64,000 nt of DNA from an uncultured Oscillospiraceae bacterium (GTDB lineage Bacteria; Bacillota; Clostridia; Oscillospirales; Ruminococcaceae): assembly GCA_900540595.1 (NCBI GenBank), contig UQGL01000006.1, positions 49,584-113,583 of the forward strand, given 5' to 3'. A program made the translations under genes and the position numbers. Under the pieces are notes generated by a model. It was given only the letters and a program-made list of their open reading frames with translations, was not told the DNA's origin and did no database searches. Of the stretch, positions 20,118 to 29,277 are shown in pieces; the stretch's first letter is position 1; each line of letters begins with the position of its first letter.

Positions 20118-20133
20118 GGCGCGTTACCTCCCT

Positions 20134-20163
20134 AGTATAACGGATAAACAAACGGAAACTCAA
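20134..20163 (-). promoter_or_regulatory. Promoter of the 113-residue hypothetical protein
   Basis: Minus strand TTGAGT (20163-20158), 18-bp spacer, TATACT (20139-20134), close to the RBS, so the leader is short. Confidence 0.55.
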
Positions 20164-20174
20164 TGTACAAAAAA

Positions 20175-20200
20175 CACCGCATGACCAAAATCATGCGGTG
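20175..20200 (-). terminator. Terminator of the DUF512-der-plsY unit
   Basis: A perfect 10-bp stem (20175-20184/20191-20200) with a 6-nt loop, followed by TTTTTT on the minus strand, 12 nt after plsY. Confidence 0.88.
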
Positions 20201-20212
20201 GAATTGGACAAG

Positions 20213-20890
20213 TTACTTCTTCTGTCCGAAACGGTATTCGGTCCCGTTGCGCAGCCGCTCAATGTTGGAGCGGTGCAGCCAGATAACCATAGCGGCCATA
20301 AGGCAGCAACAAATCGTGCTGAACACAACCGTCGGCACGCCTGCGCCGTGCGCGATGAGGTTGATGAGGGTACCGACAGGGTACAGAGCCGCGATGATAA
20401 TGCTGCCAAGCGAGACGATATGGGTAATCGCAACCTCGATCAGGAAAACAACCAGCAGGACTGCACAGACGAGCGGCTCGGTGGCAAGCGCCGCACCGGC
20501 ACCCACCAGAACGCCCTTGCCGCCCTTGAAGCCGAAGAAAATCGGGCGGCTGTGGCCGATCATGCAGAAGATGGCGGCCAGATACGCACCGCAGACGGGG
20601 TCCAGCGGATTCTGCCAGGCCGCACCTGTGCCGGAGAGCAGCGCGTCAAAGATAAAGCGGCCCAGATTGACGGCGGCCACGCTCTTGCCCACATCGCCGA
20701 TGGTGGTGAACACAGCGGGCAGCTTGCCGTAGGTGCGCAGCACGTTCGTCATGCCCGCGTTGCCGCTGCCATGGTTGCGCACATCATCGTTGTACATGAC
20801 TTTAGAAATCAGCACGCCGAACAGGATGCTGCCCAGCAGGTAACCGCCTGCTGCGGTCAGCACGCAGGCCAGAAGGATATTTACAATCAT
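20213..20890 (-). CDS. plsY: Glycerol-3-phosphate acyltransferase PlsY
   Basis: A 225-residue membrane acyltransferase using acyl-phosphate to make lysophosphatidic acid. Multiple helices carry the three PlsY motifs: LLGSILFGVLISK, GSGNAGMTNVLRTYGK, and the phosphate-binding FKGGKGVLVGAGA. An insertion (YNDDVRNH) precedes motif 1. It starts 3 nt after der and ends the DUF512-der-plsY cluster. A second, divergent PlsY is encoded at 63145-63762. Confidence 0.93.
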   Translation of the reverse strand: MIVNILLACVLTAAGGYLLGSILFGVLISKVMYNDDVRNHGSGNAGMTNVLRTYGKLPAVFTTIGDVGKSVAAVNLGRFIFDALLSGTGAAWQNPLDPVCGAYLAAIFCMIGHSRPIFFGFKGGKGVLVGAGAALATEPLVCAVLLVVFLIEVAITHIVSLGSIIIAALYPVGTLINLIAHGAGVPTVVFSTICCCLMAAMVIWLHRSNIERLRNGTEYRFGQKK

Positions 20891-20893
20891 CGG

Positions 20894-22237
20894 TTACACC
20901 TTCCCTGCCTTGACCGCGCCGTCGCCGTGCTCGCGGGTGATCATCTTGATGGGCGTGCCGGTCAGACCGAAGGTCTCTCGGATCTGGTTTTCCAGATAGC
21001 GCTGATACGAGAAATGGAACAATACCTTCTGGTTGACGAAGCAGACGAACGTCGGCGGGCGGGTCGAAATCTGGGTGATATAGAACACCTTCAGACGCTT
21101 GCCCTTGTCGGACGGCGGCTGGACCTTGGCGGTCGCGCGTGCCAGCATCTCGTTCAGCGCGCCGGTGGGCACACGGGTGCCGTTCTGGACATCCACAAAG
21201 TGGATGGTCTCAAACAGCTTATCGACACGCTGGCCGGTCTTGGCGCTGATGAAGATGATGGGGGCATAGGACATGAAGCTGAAGTCCTCCTCCAGCTTTT
21301 TGCGCATGGCGTCCATCGTGTAGCTGTCCTTCTCAACGGCATCCCACTTGTTGACGGCGATGATGCATGCCTTACCCTGCTCGTGGGCATAGCCCGCGAC
21401 CTTGGAGTCCTGCTCGGTAAAGCCGACCGTGGCGTCGATCATAATGACGCAGACACGGCTGCGCTCGACCGCGGCCAGACTGCGCAGAACGCTGTAGCGC
21501 TCCACGCCGCTCTCCACCTTGCCGCGCTTGCGCAGACCAGCGGTATCGGTAAAGACGAACTTGCCGTACTTGTTCTCGACCATTGTGTCGATGGCATCGC
21601 GGGTGGTGCCTGCCTCGTTGGCAACGATGAGGCGGTTTTCGCCCAGAATATGGTTGATCAGGCTGGACTTGCCGACATTGGGGCGGCCGATGACAGCAAC
21701 GGTGATGCGGTCATCGGTGTCCTCTTCCTCCTCCTCAAAATTGAGGTGAGCGCAGACGGCGTCCAGCAGGTCACCTGTGCCGTGGCCGTGTACGCCGGAG
21801 ACCGGGATCAGCTCGCCGAGGCCGAGGCTGTAAAAATCATACAGCTCCATCGGCGGCTCGCCGACCTTGTCGCACTTGTTGACGGCCAGCACCACGGGCT
21901 TGCCGCTGCGCATCAGCATACCGGCAACATCCTGGTCCTGCGGCGTCACACCGGCGGACAGCTCAGTCACCATGACGATGCAGTCGGCGGAGTCGATGGC
22001 CAGCTGGGCCTGCTCACGCATGTGGGCCAGCAGGCCGTCATCAATGCGGGGCTCGATGCCGCCGGTGTCCACCAGCAGGAACTTGTGGCCGGACCATTCG
22101 CAATCGCAGAAGATACGGTCGCGGGTAACGCCCGGCGTGTCCTCGACAATGGCGAGGCGCTGGCCGGTCAGCTTATTGAAAATAGTGGACTTACCCACAT
22201 TGGGGCGGCCCACAATGGCTACGATCGGTTTTGCCAT
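20894..22237 (-). CDS. der: Ribosome-assembly GTPase Der (EngA)
   Basis: 447 residues with two tandem GTPase domains and a C-terminal KH-like domain. Domain 1 has GRPNVGKS at 10-17, DTGG and NKCD. Domain 2 repeats GRPNVGKS, then DTAGLRKRGK and NKWD. The C-terminal part (about 350-447) carries LKVFYITQISTRPPTFVCFVN. It is required for 50S maturation. It sits between the DUF512 protein and plsY, a common clostridial order. Confidence 0.97.
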   Translation of the reverse strand: MAKPIVAIVGRPNVGKSTIFNKLTGQRLAIVEDTPGVTRDRIFCDCEWSGHKFLLVDTGGIEPRIDDGLLAHMREQAQLAIDSADCIVMVTELSAGVTPQDQDVAGMLMRSGKPVVLAVNKCDKVGEPPMELYDFYSLGLGELIPVSGVHGHGTGDLLDAVCAHLNFEEEEEDTDDRITVAVIGRPNVGKSSLINHILGENRLIVANEAGTTRDAIDTMVENKYGKFVFTDTAGLRKRGKVESGVERYSVLRSLAAVERSRVCVIMIDATVGFTEQDSKVAGYAHEQGKACIIAVNKWDAVEKDSYTMDAMRKKLEEDFSFMSYAPIIFISAKTGQRVDKLFETIHFVDVQNGTRVPTGALNEMLARATAKVQPPSDKGKRLKVFYITQISTRPPTFVCFVNQKVLFHFSYQRYLENQIRETFGLTGTPIKMITREHGDGAVKAGKV

Positions 22238-22254
22238 GTCTGCCTTCCTCCCTC

Positions 22255-23583
22255 TTATCGTTTGAGTTTAATCTTGCGTTTATGACTGCTCAGGTATGCC
22301 TTACAGCACCCGCCGCCATCGGTGGGGATGCTGATAGCACGGCAGCCCAGCTCCCTGCCAAGCTGCTCGAGCGTGATGTCGTCCAGAAACTGGCCCTTTT
22401 CATCGCGGACCATGACCTCGGGCACGGCAAGCAGGTCGCCCTGCAGCCTGCCGCGGCACTGCCTGATGATGTCGGTGCCGGTCACAAGCCCCGCCACGCT
22501 GACATTGCCGCCGAAAAATTCATTGCGGATCGCGTGGACTGTGACCTGCACCTGCGGGTATTTCCGCATCAGGGCCTCGGCGCAGTCTTGGATGAGCGGT
22601 GCAGCGAGCGTGCCTGTTACAACATCAAGACTGTGCGGCAGCACAAGGCCCGCGTAGTTATCCAGCTCCTCCATGAAGGTGTCATGGTAGAGCCGCCACA
22701 TGCCGACCCCGTCCTCCAGCTGGGCAAATTCATCGTAGAATTCTGCCGGGGGGATCTGGCGCTCAGCGGTGAGATACCACTCGTCACTGGGATAGACGAT
22801 GCTGCGGCCGTACTCGGCGCGGCAGCGGGCCGCGAATTCTTCCAGAATATCGAGCGTGGCGGCGGCGCTTTCCTTATCATACGCGGTAAGCTTGTACAGG
22901 CCCTTGCGGTAATCGGTCACGCCGGCCGGCACAGCGGCGATGCTGCCCACCCGGGGGTGCAGGGCCAAAAGATCCTGCAGGGTGCGGCGCAGTTCCTCCC
23001 CATCATTGATGCCGCGGCACAGCACCAGCTGACAGTTCAGCTCAATGCCGCCCGCCGCAAGCTTAGGAAGATACTGCAGCACCTCACCGCCGCGCTTGTT
23101 GGCCAGCATCCGCACCCGCAGCTGCGGGTTGGTGGTGTGGACTGATACAAAAATGGGGCTGATGTGCATCTGAATGATGCGGTCGATCTCATGCTCTGAC
23201 AGGTTTGTCAGTGTGATATAGTTGCCAAACAGAAAGCTGAGGCGCTCATCATCGTCCTTGAAGTAGAGCGGTTCCCGCATACCGGGCGGCAGCTGATCAA
23301 TAAAGCAGAACATGCAGTGATTGGAACAGCTGTGCTTTTCATCGCCCAGATAGGTCTTGAAGTTGCAGCCAAGCGGCTCATACTCCCCTTTTTCTACCTG
23401 CACGGTGCGGTGCTGCTCATGCTCACACAGGGCAAGCGAAAACTGAGCCGGCGTTGTATAGAACTGATAGTCCAGTGCATCGTTCAGGGGGTGGCCGTCG
23501 ATGGCCAGCAGGGCGCAGCCCACGGAAATACCCAGCCTTTCTGCGGGGGAATTTTCATCTACTGCCGTCACATACAGGGCCAT
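22255..23583 (-). CDS. Radical-SAM protein with PDZ-like N terminus and DUF512 domain
   Basis: 442 residues. An N-terminal PDZ-like module (SPAERLGISVGCALLAIDG) precedes the radical-SAM-type Cys set CSNHCMFC near residue 86. SVHTTNPQLRVRML follows. The C-terminal DUF512 region holds LCRGINDG, a PAGVTDYR segment, YPSDEWYL, and TGTLAAPLIQ. The function of this widespread Firmicute family is not established in my knowledge; the constant link to Der suggests translation or RNA work. RBS GAGGAG supports the start. Confidence 0.85.
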   Translation of the reverse strand: MALYVTAVDENSPAERLGISVGCALLAIDGHPLNDALDYQFYTTPAQFSLALCEHEQHRTVQVEKGEYEPLGCNFKTYLGDEKHSCSNHCMFCFIDQLPPGMREPLYFKDDDERLSFLFGNYITLTNLSEHEIDRIIQMHISPIFVSVHTTNPQLRVRMLANKRGGEVLQYLPKLAAGGIELNCQLVLCRGINDGEELRRTLQDLLALHPRVGSIAAVPAGVTDYRKGLYKLTAYDKESAAATLDILEEFAARCRAEYGRSIVYPSDEWYLTAERQIPPAEFYDEFAQLEDGVGMWRLYHDTFMEELDNYAGLVLPHSLDVVTGTLAAPLIQDCAEALMRKYPQVQVTVHAIRNEFFGGNVSVAGLVTGTDIIRQCRGRLQGDLLAVPEVMVRDEKGQFLDDITLEQLGRELGCRAISIPTDGGGCCKAYLSSHKRKIKLKR

Positions 23584-23621
23584 TCGTCACACTCCTCTTC
23601 CGATGGTTATTCAACAAAAAA

Positions 23622-23644
23622 TGGGGAAGGCATCGCCCTCCCCA
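23622..23644 (-). terminator. Terminator of yceD-rpmF
   Basis: A 9-bp stem with one A/C mismatch (23622-23630/23636-23644), then TTTTTT on the minus strand, 10 nt after rpmF. Confidence 0.8.
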
Positions 23645-23654
23645 CGCAAGAGAC

Positions 23655-23840
23655 TTACGCCTCTTTCTTGATGACTTCCTGGCCTTTGTAGTAGCCACAC
23701 TTGCCGCAAACCTTATGGGGAACCTTCAGTTCGCCACACTGCGGGCACTTCACCAGCGTAGGCGCCTCCAGTTTCCAGACATTAGAGCGACGTTTATCGC
23801 GGCGGGCTTGAGAATGCTTTCTCTTGGGTACGATAGCCAT
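23655..23840 (-). CDS. rpmF: Ribosomal protein bL32
   Basis: 61 residues. The basic N terminus MAIVPKRKHSQARRDKRRS is followed by a zinc ribbon with Cys32, Cys35, Cys45 and Cys48. This is the zinc-binding (C+) form. It is placed directly after yceD, its usual neighbour. Confidence 0.97.
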   Translation of the reverse strand: MAIVPKRKHSQARRDKRRSNVWKLEAPTLVKCPQCGELKVPHKVCGKCGYYKGQEVIKKEA

Positions 23841-23864
23841 AATCGGACACCTCCTTGGTGAAAT

Positions 23865-24365
23865 TCAACTTAATAGTTGTTTTAATATGCTAAGCCTTGC
23901 ATCTGCAGGGGCAGCATCGTCTGCCGGTTGGCAGGAACACCCTGCCGCCTTCTTCTTGCCGCAGATGGGGCATAGACCTTGACAATCAGCACTGCACAGC
24001 AGCACTGCGGGGACCTCAAAGATCAGCTCCTGATAAGCCAGCTCCTCAAGGTCGAGACAATCCTTTTCATTGCACGGCAGTTCAAAATCAGGGTCATCCA
24101 AATCACGATCCCGCACAAAATACTCGCGCTCAAAATCGTAATCACGGCTCAGCGGCTCAAGGCAGCGCGCACACTCGGCATCAACATGTGCCTTTACATG
24201 CAACAGCAACGCTGCGCCTTCCTCGGTGAGCGTCGCCGTAAAGTCACATATAGCCGGGGTGTTTACACGGTATCCCCCGAAATCCGCTTGTGAAAAGTCA
24301 GCCTCATAATGCGCCGCATAGGGCTTTCGACCACTTTCCAGAAATGAACGAAGATCAAATTGCAT
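23865..24365 (-). CDS. YceD/DUF177 family protein
   Basis: About 166 residues. DUF177 proteins almost always precede rpmF and are tied to 23S rRNA or 50S biogenesis. Visible parts are HVDAECARCLEPL, the acidic DLDDPDFELP/DCLDLEEL region, and a C-terminal Cys-rich tail (CSADCQGLCPICGKKKAAGCSC) that may bind a metal. The ATG at 24365 has GAGG 6 nt upstream and is preferred over one 12 nt earlier. Confidence 0.88.
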   Translation of the reverse strand: MQFDLRSFLESGRKPYAAHYEADFSQADFGGYRVNTPAICDFTATLTEEGAALLLHVKAHVDAECARCLEPLSRDYDFEREYFVRDRDLDDPDFELPCNEKDCLDLEELAYQELIFEVPAVLLCSADCQGLCPICGKKKAAGCSCQPADDAAPADARLSILKQLLS

Positions 24366-24391
24366 AGTACACCTCAAAAGGTTGCTTAAAT

Positions 24392-24420
24392 AGTATACAC
24401 AAGCTGAGGGGTCTTGTCAA
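24392..24420 (-). promoter_or_regulatory. Promoter of yceD-rpmF
   Basis: Minus strand TTGACA (24420-24415), 17-bp spacer, TATACT (24397-24392); consensus -35. Confidence 0.88.
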
Positions 24421-24468
24421 CACATAAAACACAAAAACTTGATATTTTTTAAGATTTTCTGCACAAAA

Positions 24469-24497
24469 TCAGGGCGGGAAGCACTTCCCCGCCCTGA
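24469..24497 (-). terminator. Terminator of pgi and the P-loop gene
   Basis: A 12-bp GC-rich stem with a single bulge (24469-24480/24485-24497), followed by TTTT on the minus strand. Confidence 0.78.
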
Positions 24498-24524
24498 AAT
24501 CTCAAATCCAGTGGTTCAGACCAT

Positions 24525-24929
24525 TCAAATAACGAACTTCTTCAGTTCCTCCGGCAGGTCGGCTGCGTCAGCGGAAACCGTGACAACGACCTCGATGTTG
24601 GAGGTGATCTTGTCGATTGCGTTCAGAACCTTGACAGCAGCGTCCATATCGTGGTCGATGATGCGCAGGATGCCGTCGATGAACAGCTCGGTAATATCGT
24701 AGTTGCCTGCCAGCACGCCTGCCACAAAGCCATACAGCATATCAGCACCGGCAACGCCATACTCGTCAACGTCTACCAGGCGGGCGGAGTGGTTGATCTC
24801 GGTGGTGAGCTTCATGCACTTTTCAATGACAACAATGTTGCCGGAGGTGGTCTTGACGGCCTTGTCGATCATGTCGATCATAGTCTTGGTCTTACCGGAG
24901 CCTTTGGTTCCAACAATCAGTTTCAGCAT
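24525..24929 (-). CDS. Small P-loop NTPase-like protein
   Basis: 134 residues starting MLKLIVGTKGSGKTKTMIDMI, a clear Walker A at 7-14. A Walker-B-like strand (ITELFIDGILRIID, about 80-93) and a Ser-containing strand VVVTVSADAADLP follow. There is no helicase or kinase signature. Clostridial homologues are often labelled PilT-like, but no pilus gene is nearby. It lies 47 nt after pgi and shares its terminator. Likely a nucleotide-binding protein of unknown role. Confidence 0.75.
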   Translation of the reverse strand: MLKLIVGTKGSGKTKTMIDMIDKAVKTTSGNIVVIEKCMKLTTEINHSARLVDVDEYGVAGADMLYGFVAGVLAGNYDITELFIDGILRIIDHDMDAAVKVLNAIDKITSNIEVVVTVSADAADLPEELKKFVI

Positions 24930-24976
24930 AGGGGGTTACCTCCTTATATTCGTCAGCGCGTATAACGCGTAGTTCC

Positions 24977-26311
24977 TTAGTCTTTCAGGGCCGCTTCCAG
25001 CTCTGCCTTACGGTCCTCATAGCCGGGTTTGCCCAGCAGGGCGAACATATTCTTTTTGTAGCTCTCAACGCCGGGCTGGTCAAACGGGTTGACGCTCAGC
25101 AGATAGCCGGAGACTGCGCAGGCCTTCCAGAAGAAGTAGATCAGCTCGCCGACATCGTGGGCGGAAAGGCTGTCGATCTCAATCAAGCCCAGCGGCACAC
25201 CGCCATCGGTATGGGCAAGGATCGTGCCCTCCATCGCCTTGCGGTTGACAACGCTCATATTCTGATTTGCGAGGAAGTTCAGGCCGTCAAAGTTGCCCTC
25301 CAGCTCCTCAATGTAGAAGTCCTCGCGGGTGTTCTTCACATCCACATAAGTTTCAAACATGACGCGGGCACCGTCCTGCAGGAACTGGCCCATCGAGTGC
25401 AGATCGGTGGAGAAGATGCAGGAGGTGGGCATCAGGCCCTTTTGATCCTTGCCCTCGCTCTCGCCGAAGAGCTGCTTGTACCACTCGTTCATCATGGTAA
25501 AGTCAGGCTCAAAGCAGGCCAGCGTTTCCACGCTGCGGCCCTTGCGGTACAGGATATTGCGGGTCATGGCGTAGCGATAGGCATCGTTATCCATGCTCAG
25601 CTTGCCGAACTTCTCGCGGCCATCGGCAGCACCCTGCATCAGCGCGTCAATGTCAATACCGGCGCAGGCAATAGGCAGAAGGCCCACGGCGGTCAGGACG
25701 GAATAACGGCCGCCGACATCATCGGGAACCACAAAGGTCGGCCAGCCCTGCTCGGTGGCCAGCTGCTTCAGCGTGCCCTTGGCGCGGTCGGTGGTAGCGT
25801 AGATGCGCTTGTTGGCCTCCTCGACACCAACGGAATCCTCCAAAAGCTTGCGCAGCACGCGGAAAGCGAGGGCAGTCTCGGTGGTGGTGCCGGACTTGGA
25901 GATGACATTGATGGAGAAGCGCTTGCCCTTCGTCAGCTTGATGATGTCATTGAGCGCGGTCGGGCTGATGGTATTGCCGCAGAAGTAGATCTTCAGGCCG
26001 TCATCAACCTCATTGTGGTACAGGCCCTTGACGGCCTCGACCACGGCGCGGGCACCCAGATAGGAGCCGCCGATGCCGGCGACCAACAGCACATCGGAGT
26101 CGGAACGGATCTTCTGTGCGGCCTCCTTGATGCGGGCAAACTCCTCCTTGTCATAAGCAACAGGCAGGTCAAGCCAACCCAAGAAGTCATTGCCGGCACC
26201 GGTTTTGGTTTCCAGCTGCTTATGGGCCAACTCGACCTGCGGATAGATTGCCTCATATTCTTCAGGACGGATGAATTTTGTAAGATGCTTACCGTTAAAA
26301 GTAACAGCCAT
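24977..26311 (-). CDS. pgi: Glucose-6-phosphate isomerase
   Basis: A 444-residue glycolytic isomerase. Motifs are LLVAGIGGSYLGARA, VISKSGTTTETALAFR, VGGRYSVLTAVGLLPIA, and the C-terminal YFFWKACAVSGYLLSVNPFDQPGVESYK. The ATG at 26311 follows AAAGGAGGAG; an earlier in-frame start would include promoter sequence. It is the main carbon-entry enzyme next to a consensus promoter. Confidence 0.97.
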   Translation of the reverse strand: MAVTFNGKHLTKFIRPEEYEAIYPQVELAHKQLETKTGAGNDFLGWLDLPVAYDKEEFARIKEAAQKIRSDSDVLLVAGIGGSYLGARAVVEAVKGLYHNEVDDGLKIYFCGNTISPTALNDIIKLTKGKRFSINVISKSGTTTETALAFRVLRKLLEDSVGVEEANKRIYATTDRAKGTLKQLATEQGWPTFVVPDDVGGRYSVLTAVGLLPIACAGIDIDALMQGAADGREKFGKLSMDNDAYRYAMTRNILYRKGRSVETLACFEPDFTMMNEWYKQLFGESEGKDQKGLMPTSCIFSTDLHSMGQFLQDGARVMFETYVDVKNTREDFYIEELEGNFDGLNFLANQNMSVVNRKAMEGTILAHTDGGVPLGLIEIDSLSAHDVGELIYFFWKACAVSGYLLSVNPFDQPGVESYKKNMFALLGKPGYEDRKAELEAALKD

Positions 26312-26344
26312 CTTGAACTCCTCCTTTGTTATTTTTATATCCCA

Positions 26345-26373
26345 ATCATACCGTTTTCTGTCGGTATTGTCAA
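26345..26373 (-). promoter_or_regulatory. Promoter of pgi
   Basis: Minus strand TTGACA (26373-26368), 17-bp spacer, TATGAT (26350-26345), 34 nt before the start. Confidence 0.85.
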
Positions 26374-26421
26374 GCAAAACCCGGGGGCTTTTTTCGACTT
26401 TTTCATGAAATTTGCACAAAA

Positions 26422-27597
26422 TCAGTTTTGCAGGATGAGGCTTTCGGCCAGTCTGCGCAGGCAGTAGGCGAAACTTAACGCTTCAGCGTCCTGCGCCGCT
26501 GTGATGGGGTAGGACTGCAGCTCAGCGCCGCCGTTTCGTATCGTCACACGCCCCACCGTCTGCCCCGCCGCTATGGGTGCGGTCAGACCTTCAGGCAGCT
26601 CCACGACCGCCTGCAGCGTGCCGCCCTCCCCCTTCGGCATCAGGTAGCGCCCCGGTGCTGCATAGGTCAGTGCCACCGCGTCCGTAACGCCGCGCCTGAC
26701 CGGGAGGGTCTGGGGCGCATCAGCAGGCAGCTCTGCCTCGGCGCTTTCAAAGTGTGAAAACCCATAGTCCAGCAGCGTAGTGGCTGCCTGAAACCTCTCC
26801 TTGCCGGAGGCTGCACCCAGCACCACCGCAATCAGCCGCAGGCCGTCCCGCTCGGCACTGGCCGAGATGCAGACGCCCGCCTTGCCTGTCGTGCCGGTTT
26901 TCAGGCCGGTGATGCCGGTATAGCTTTTCAGCAGCTTATTTGTGTTGACCAGCTGTGTAGCGCCGCCGCGCAGGGTGTCCATCCAGACGGAGCAGTAATC
27001 CCGTACCTCGCTATGGTGAAGCAGTATCTCACGGCTCATCAGGGCTACATCGCGGGCACTGGACAGATGCCCCTCTGCATCAAGACCGCAGGCATTGACA
27101 AAGTGGGTGTTTGTCATACCAAGCTCTGCGGCGCGGGCATTCATCTGCTCAGCAAAAGCAGTCTCACTGCCGCCGATATATTCAGCCACCGCCACGGCGG
27201 CATCGTTGGCGCTTGAAATGCAGATCGCCTTGAGCATCTCCTTCAGCGTCATCTGTTCCCCCGGCTCCAGCCAGATCTGGCTGCCGCCCATATGGTAGGC
27301 GTGTTCACTGACAGGGACAGCATCGTCAAGCCGCACCCTACCCGCCTCCAAAGCTTCAAAGGTCAGCAGCAGCGTCATGACCTTGGTGATAGAGGCAATG
27401 GGGCGGCGGTCATCGGCGTTCTTTTCATATAATACGGTGCCGGAGTCCTCATCGATCAGGATAGCCGCCGCACAGGGCAGGTCAAAATCAGCCGCCGTTG
27501 CCGGGGTGATGCCTTCCGCCGAGGCCGGAAAGGCGCGCAGAATCGAAAGCGCTGCCAGCATCAGGCAGAGCAGCAGAGTCACAGCACGGTTTTTCAT
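26422..27597 (-). CDS. D-alanyl-D-alanine carboxypeptidase (PBP5/DacF type)
   Basis: 391 residues. A signal peptide (cleavage near ASA-EG, residues 25-28) leads to a class A low-molecular-weight PBP. The active-site triad is S69-I-T-K72, S129-A-N131 and K233-T-G235. The C-terminal PBP5-associated domain spans about 285-375, and a final amphipathic stretch (YCLRRLAESLILQN) could hold it at the membrane. It trims the terminal D-Ala of peptidoglycan stems. GGAGG lies 9 nt before the ATG at 27597. Confidence 0.92.
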   Translation of the reverse strand: MKNRAVTLLLCLMLAALSILRAFPASAEGITPATAADFDLPCAAAILIDEDSGTVLYEKNADDRRPIASITKVMTLLLTFEALEAGRVRLDDAVPVSEHAYHMGGSQIWLEPGEQMTLKEMLKAICISSANDAAVAVAEYIGGSETAFAEQMNARAAELGMTNTHFVNACGLDAEGHLSSARDVALMSREILLHHSEVRDYCSVWMDTLRGGATQLVNTNKLLKSYTGITGLKTGTTGKAGVCISASAERDGLRLIAVVLGAASGKERFQAATTLLDYGFSHFESAEAELPADAPQTLPVRRGVTDAVALTYAAPGRYLMPKGEGGTLQAVVELPEGLTAPIAAGQTVGRVTIRNGGAELQSYPITAAQDAEALSFAYCLRRLAESLILQN

Positions 27598-27660
27598 CGC
27601 AGCACACCTCCGGCGCAAATCGCTTTGTATAAAGCTATGCGGTCATGTTCCGAATTAGTA

Positions 27661-27689
27661 TTGCGCTTTGCTGCAGATTCCATTATAAT
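27661..27689 (+). promoter_or_regulatory. Promoter of mtaB
   Basis: TTGCGC (27661-27666), 17-bp spacer, TATAAT (27684-27689), 45 nt before the start. Confidence 0.75.
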
Positions 27690-27734
27690 AAACTGTATCT
27701 GTACACTCTATTGAAAGTAAAGGAATCACAAACC

Positions 27735-29033
27735 ATGCGGGTAACTTTTTACACCTTGGGCTGCAAGGTAAACCAGAACGAGACCGGCGCGCTGGCGCAG
27801 CTGTTTGAGGAGAACGGCTACACCGTTGTCTCCAATGAGGAAAGCGCCGATGTCTATATCGTCAACAGCTGCACTGTGACAAACTTCGGCGATCAGAAAA
27901 GCCGCAAGTGGCTGCGCCGCGCCAAGCGCGAGAATCCCGGTGCCGTGACGGTGCTGACCGGGTGCTACCCGCAGGCCTTCCCCGAGGAGGCCGCCAAAAT
28001 TGCCGAGGCCGATGTCGTGACCGGCTCCGGCAACCGCCGCGCTATTCTGGCCGATGTACAGAAGGTGCTGGACGGCGAGGCTGAGCGTGTGGTGGACATC
28101 CGCCCGCACGAAAAGGGAGAGCGGTTCGAGGAACTGCCGATGGACAAATTTGCCGAGCACACTCGCGCCTTTGTCAAGGTGGAGGACGGCTGCAACCGCC
28201 GCTGTGCCTACTGCGTGATCCCCCGCGCCCGCGGGCCGGTGCGCAGCCGTGACGAGGCCAGCATACTGGACGAGCTGCGCCGCTTGGCGGATGCCGGCTA
28301 CAAGGAGGTCGTGCTGACGGCCATCAGCCTGCCCAGCTACGGCACCGACAGCGGCACAAGCCTTGCAGAGCTGATTGAGAAGGCGGCCGCCGTGCCCGGT
28401 ATTGAGCGTATCCGTCTGGGCAGTCTGGATCCCGATATGCTGCACGATGAGGATATTCGCCGGATGGCCGCGGTGAAAAAGCTCTGCCCGCAGTTCCACC
28501 TGAGCCTGCAGAGCGGCTGTGACAAGACGCTGCGCGCAATGCGCCGCCCCTACACTACCGCGCAGTACGCAGAAATCGCTGATAAGCTGCGCGAAGCCTT
28601 CGGTGCGGAAAATGTCAGCTTTACCACCGATGTCATCGTAGGCTTCCCCGGCGAGACGGAGGAGGACTTTGAAGCCAGTATGGCCTTTGTGACGGGTATG
28701 CGTTTTTTGAAGGTGCATGTGTTCCCCTACTCCCGCCGCGAGGGTACGGCAGCCTACGATTTTCCGGACCAGCTGCCCGAGCATGAAAAGGAGGCCCGCA
28801 GCCGCCGCATGACTGCCGCTGTGGAGGAGGTGCGCGCCGCCGAGGTGTGTGCCGTACAGGGCCGCACCGCCAGTGTGCTGCTGGAGACCCCGCTGTCCGC
28901 CACGATGTTCACCGGCTATACGCGGCAGTATCTGCCCGTGCTGGTCAACGCGCCGGGCTGCAAGACTGGCGATATTGTAGAGGTAACACTCGGCGAATGG
29001 GACGGCAAGCGCTGCCGTGCAGCGATTGTGTAA
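27735..29033 (+). CDS. mtaB: tRNA t6A37 methylthiotransferase MtaB
   Basis: A 432-residue radical-SAM methylthiotransferase adding a 2-methylthio group to t6A at position 37 of ANN-decoding tRNAs. The N-terminal UPF0004 domain starts FYTLGCKVNQNETG, with further cysteines in VNSCTVTNFGDQKSR and TGCYPQ. The radical-SAM Cys set is CNRRCAYCVIPRARGP. LSLQSGCDKTL and DVIVGFPGETEEDF follow, and a TRAM-like end closes the protein. The ATG at 27735 is preceded by AAAGGA. Confidence 0.93.
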   Translation: MRVTFYTLGCKVNQNETGALAQLFEENGYTVVSNEESADVYIVNSCTVTNFGDQKSRKWLRRAKRENPGAVTVLTGCYPQAFPEEAAKIAEADVVTGSGNRRAILADVQKVLDGEAERVVDIRPHEKGERFEELPMDKFAEHTRAFVKVEDGCNRRCAYCVIPRARGPVRSRDEASILDELRRLADAGYKEVVLTAISLPSYGTDSGTSLAELIEKAAAVPGIERIRLGSLDPDMLHDEDIRRMAAVKKLCPQFHLSLQSGCDKTLRAMRRPYTTAQYAEIADKLREAFGAENVSFTTDVIVGFPGETEEDFEASMAFVTGMRFLKVHVFPYSRREGTAAYDFPDQLPEHEKEARSRRMTAAVEEVRAAEVCAVQGRTASVLLETPLSATMFTGYTRQYLPVLVNAPGCKTGDIVEVTLGEWDGKRCRAAIV

Positions 29034-29043
29034 ACCATGTAGC

Positions 29044-29075
29044 TGCAGGGGCGGATGCTCGCATAGACCCCTGCA
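29044..29075. repeat. Short GC-rich hairpin repeat
   Basis: The stem TGCAGGGG/CCCCTGCA (29044-29051/29068-29075) encloses a second stem ATGC/GCAT. No T tract follows, so it is not a clear terminator. It shares the AGGGGCGGAT core with the element at 10542-10638. The rest of 29034-29277 holds a promoter and leader. Confidence 0.55.
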
Positions 29076-29174
29076 AATTCAGGATGCCGCCATGCAGCAA
29101 AAAGAATTCTACCCACGCGCAGGAAAATTTCTGGATTTTACAGGGATTTTCCTGCTTTTTTGTTGCCTGCCCTC

Positions 29175-29203
29175 TTGCAATAAATACGGTTTTTTGGTAA
29201 AAT
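29175..29203 (+). promoter_or_regulatory. Promoter of the [FeFe] hydrogenase gene
   Basis: TTGCAA (29175-29180), 17-bp spacer, TAAAAT (29198-29203), giving a leader of about 65 nt. Confidence 0.68.
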
Positions 29204-29277
29204 TTTAACAGGAGCGGGTTTGCCCGCCGACAAGTCACTTTTGTAGCAAACGGAGCAATTAAAAAGGAGCAATAACA

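Noticed and set aside
24525..24929. Naming the P-loop protein PilT
   Set aside because: It is far too short for a PilT ATPase and lacks its Asp and His boxes.
26312..26419. An N-terminal extension of pgi to 26419
   Set aside because: The extension spans the consensus promoter; the ATG at 26311 has an ideal RBS and the normal N terminus.
29044..29075. The hairpin after mtaB as an intrinsic terminator
   Set aside because: No U tract follows the stem, and it resembles the repeat at 10542-10638 instead.
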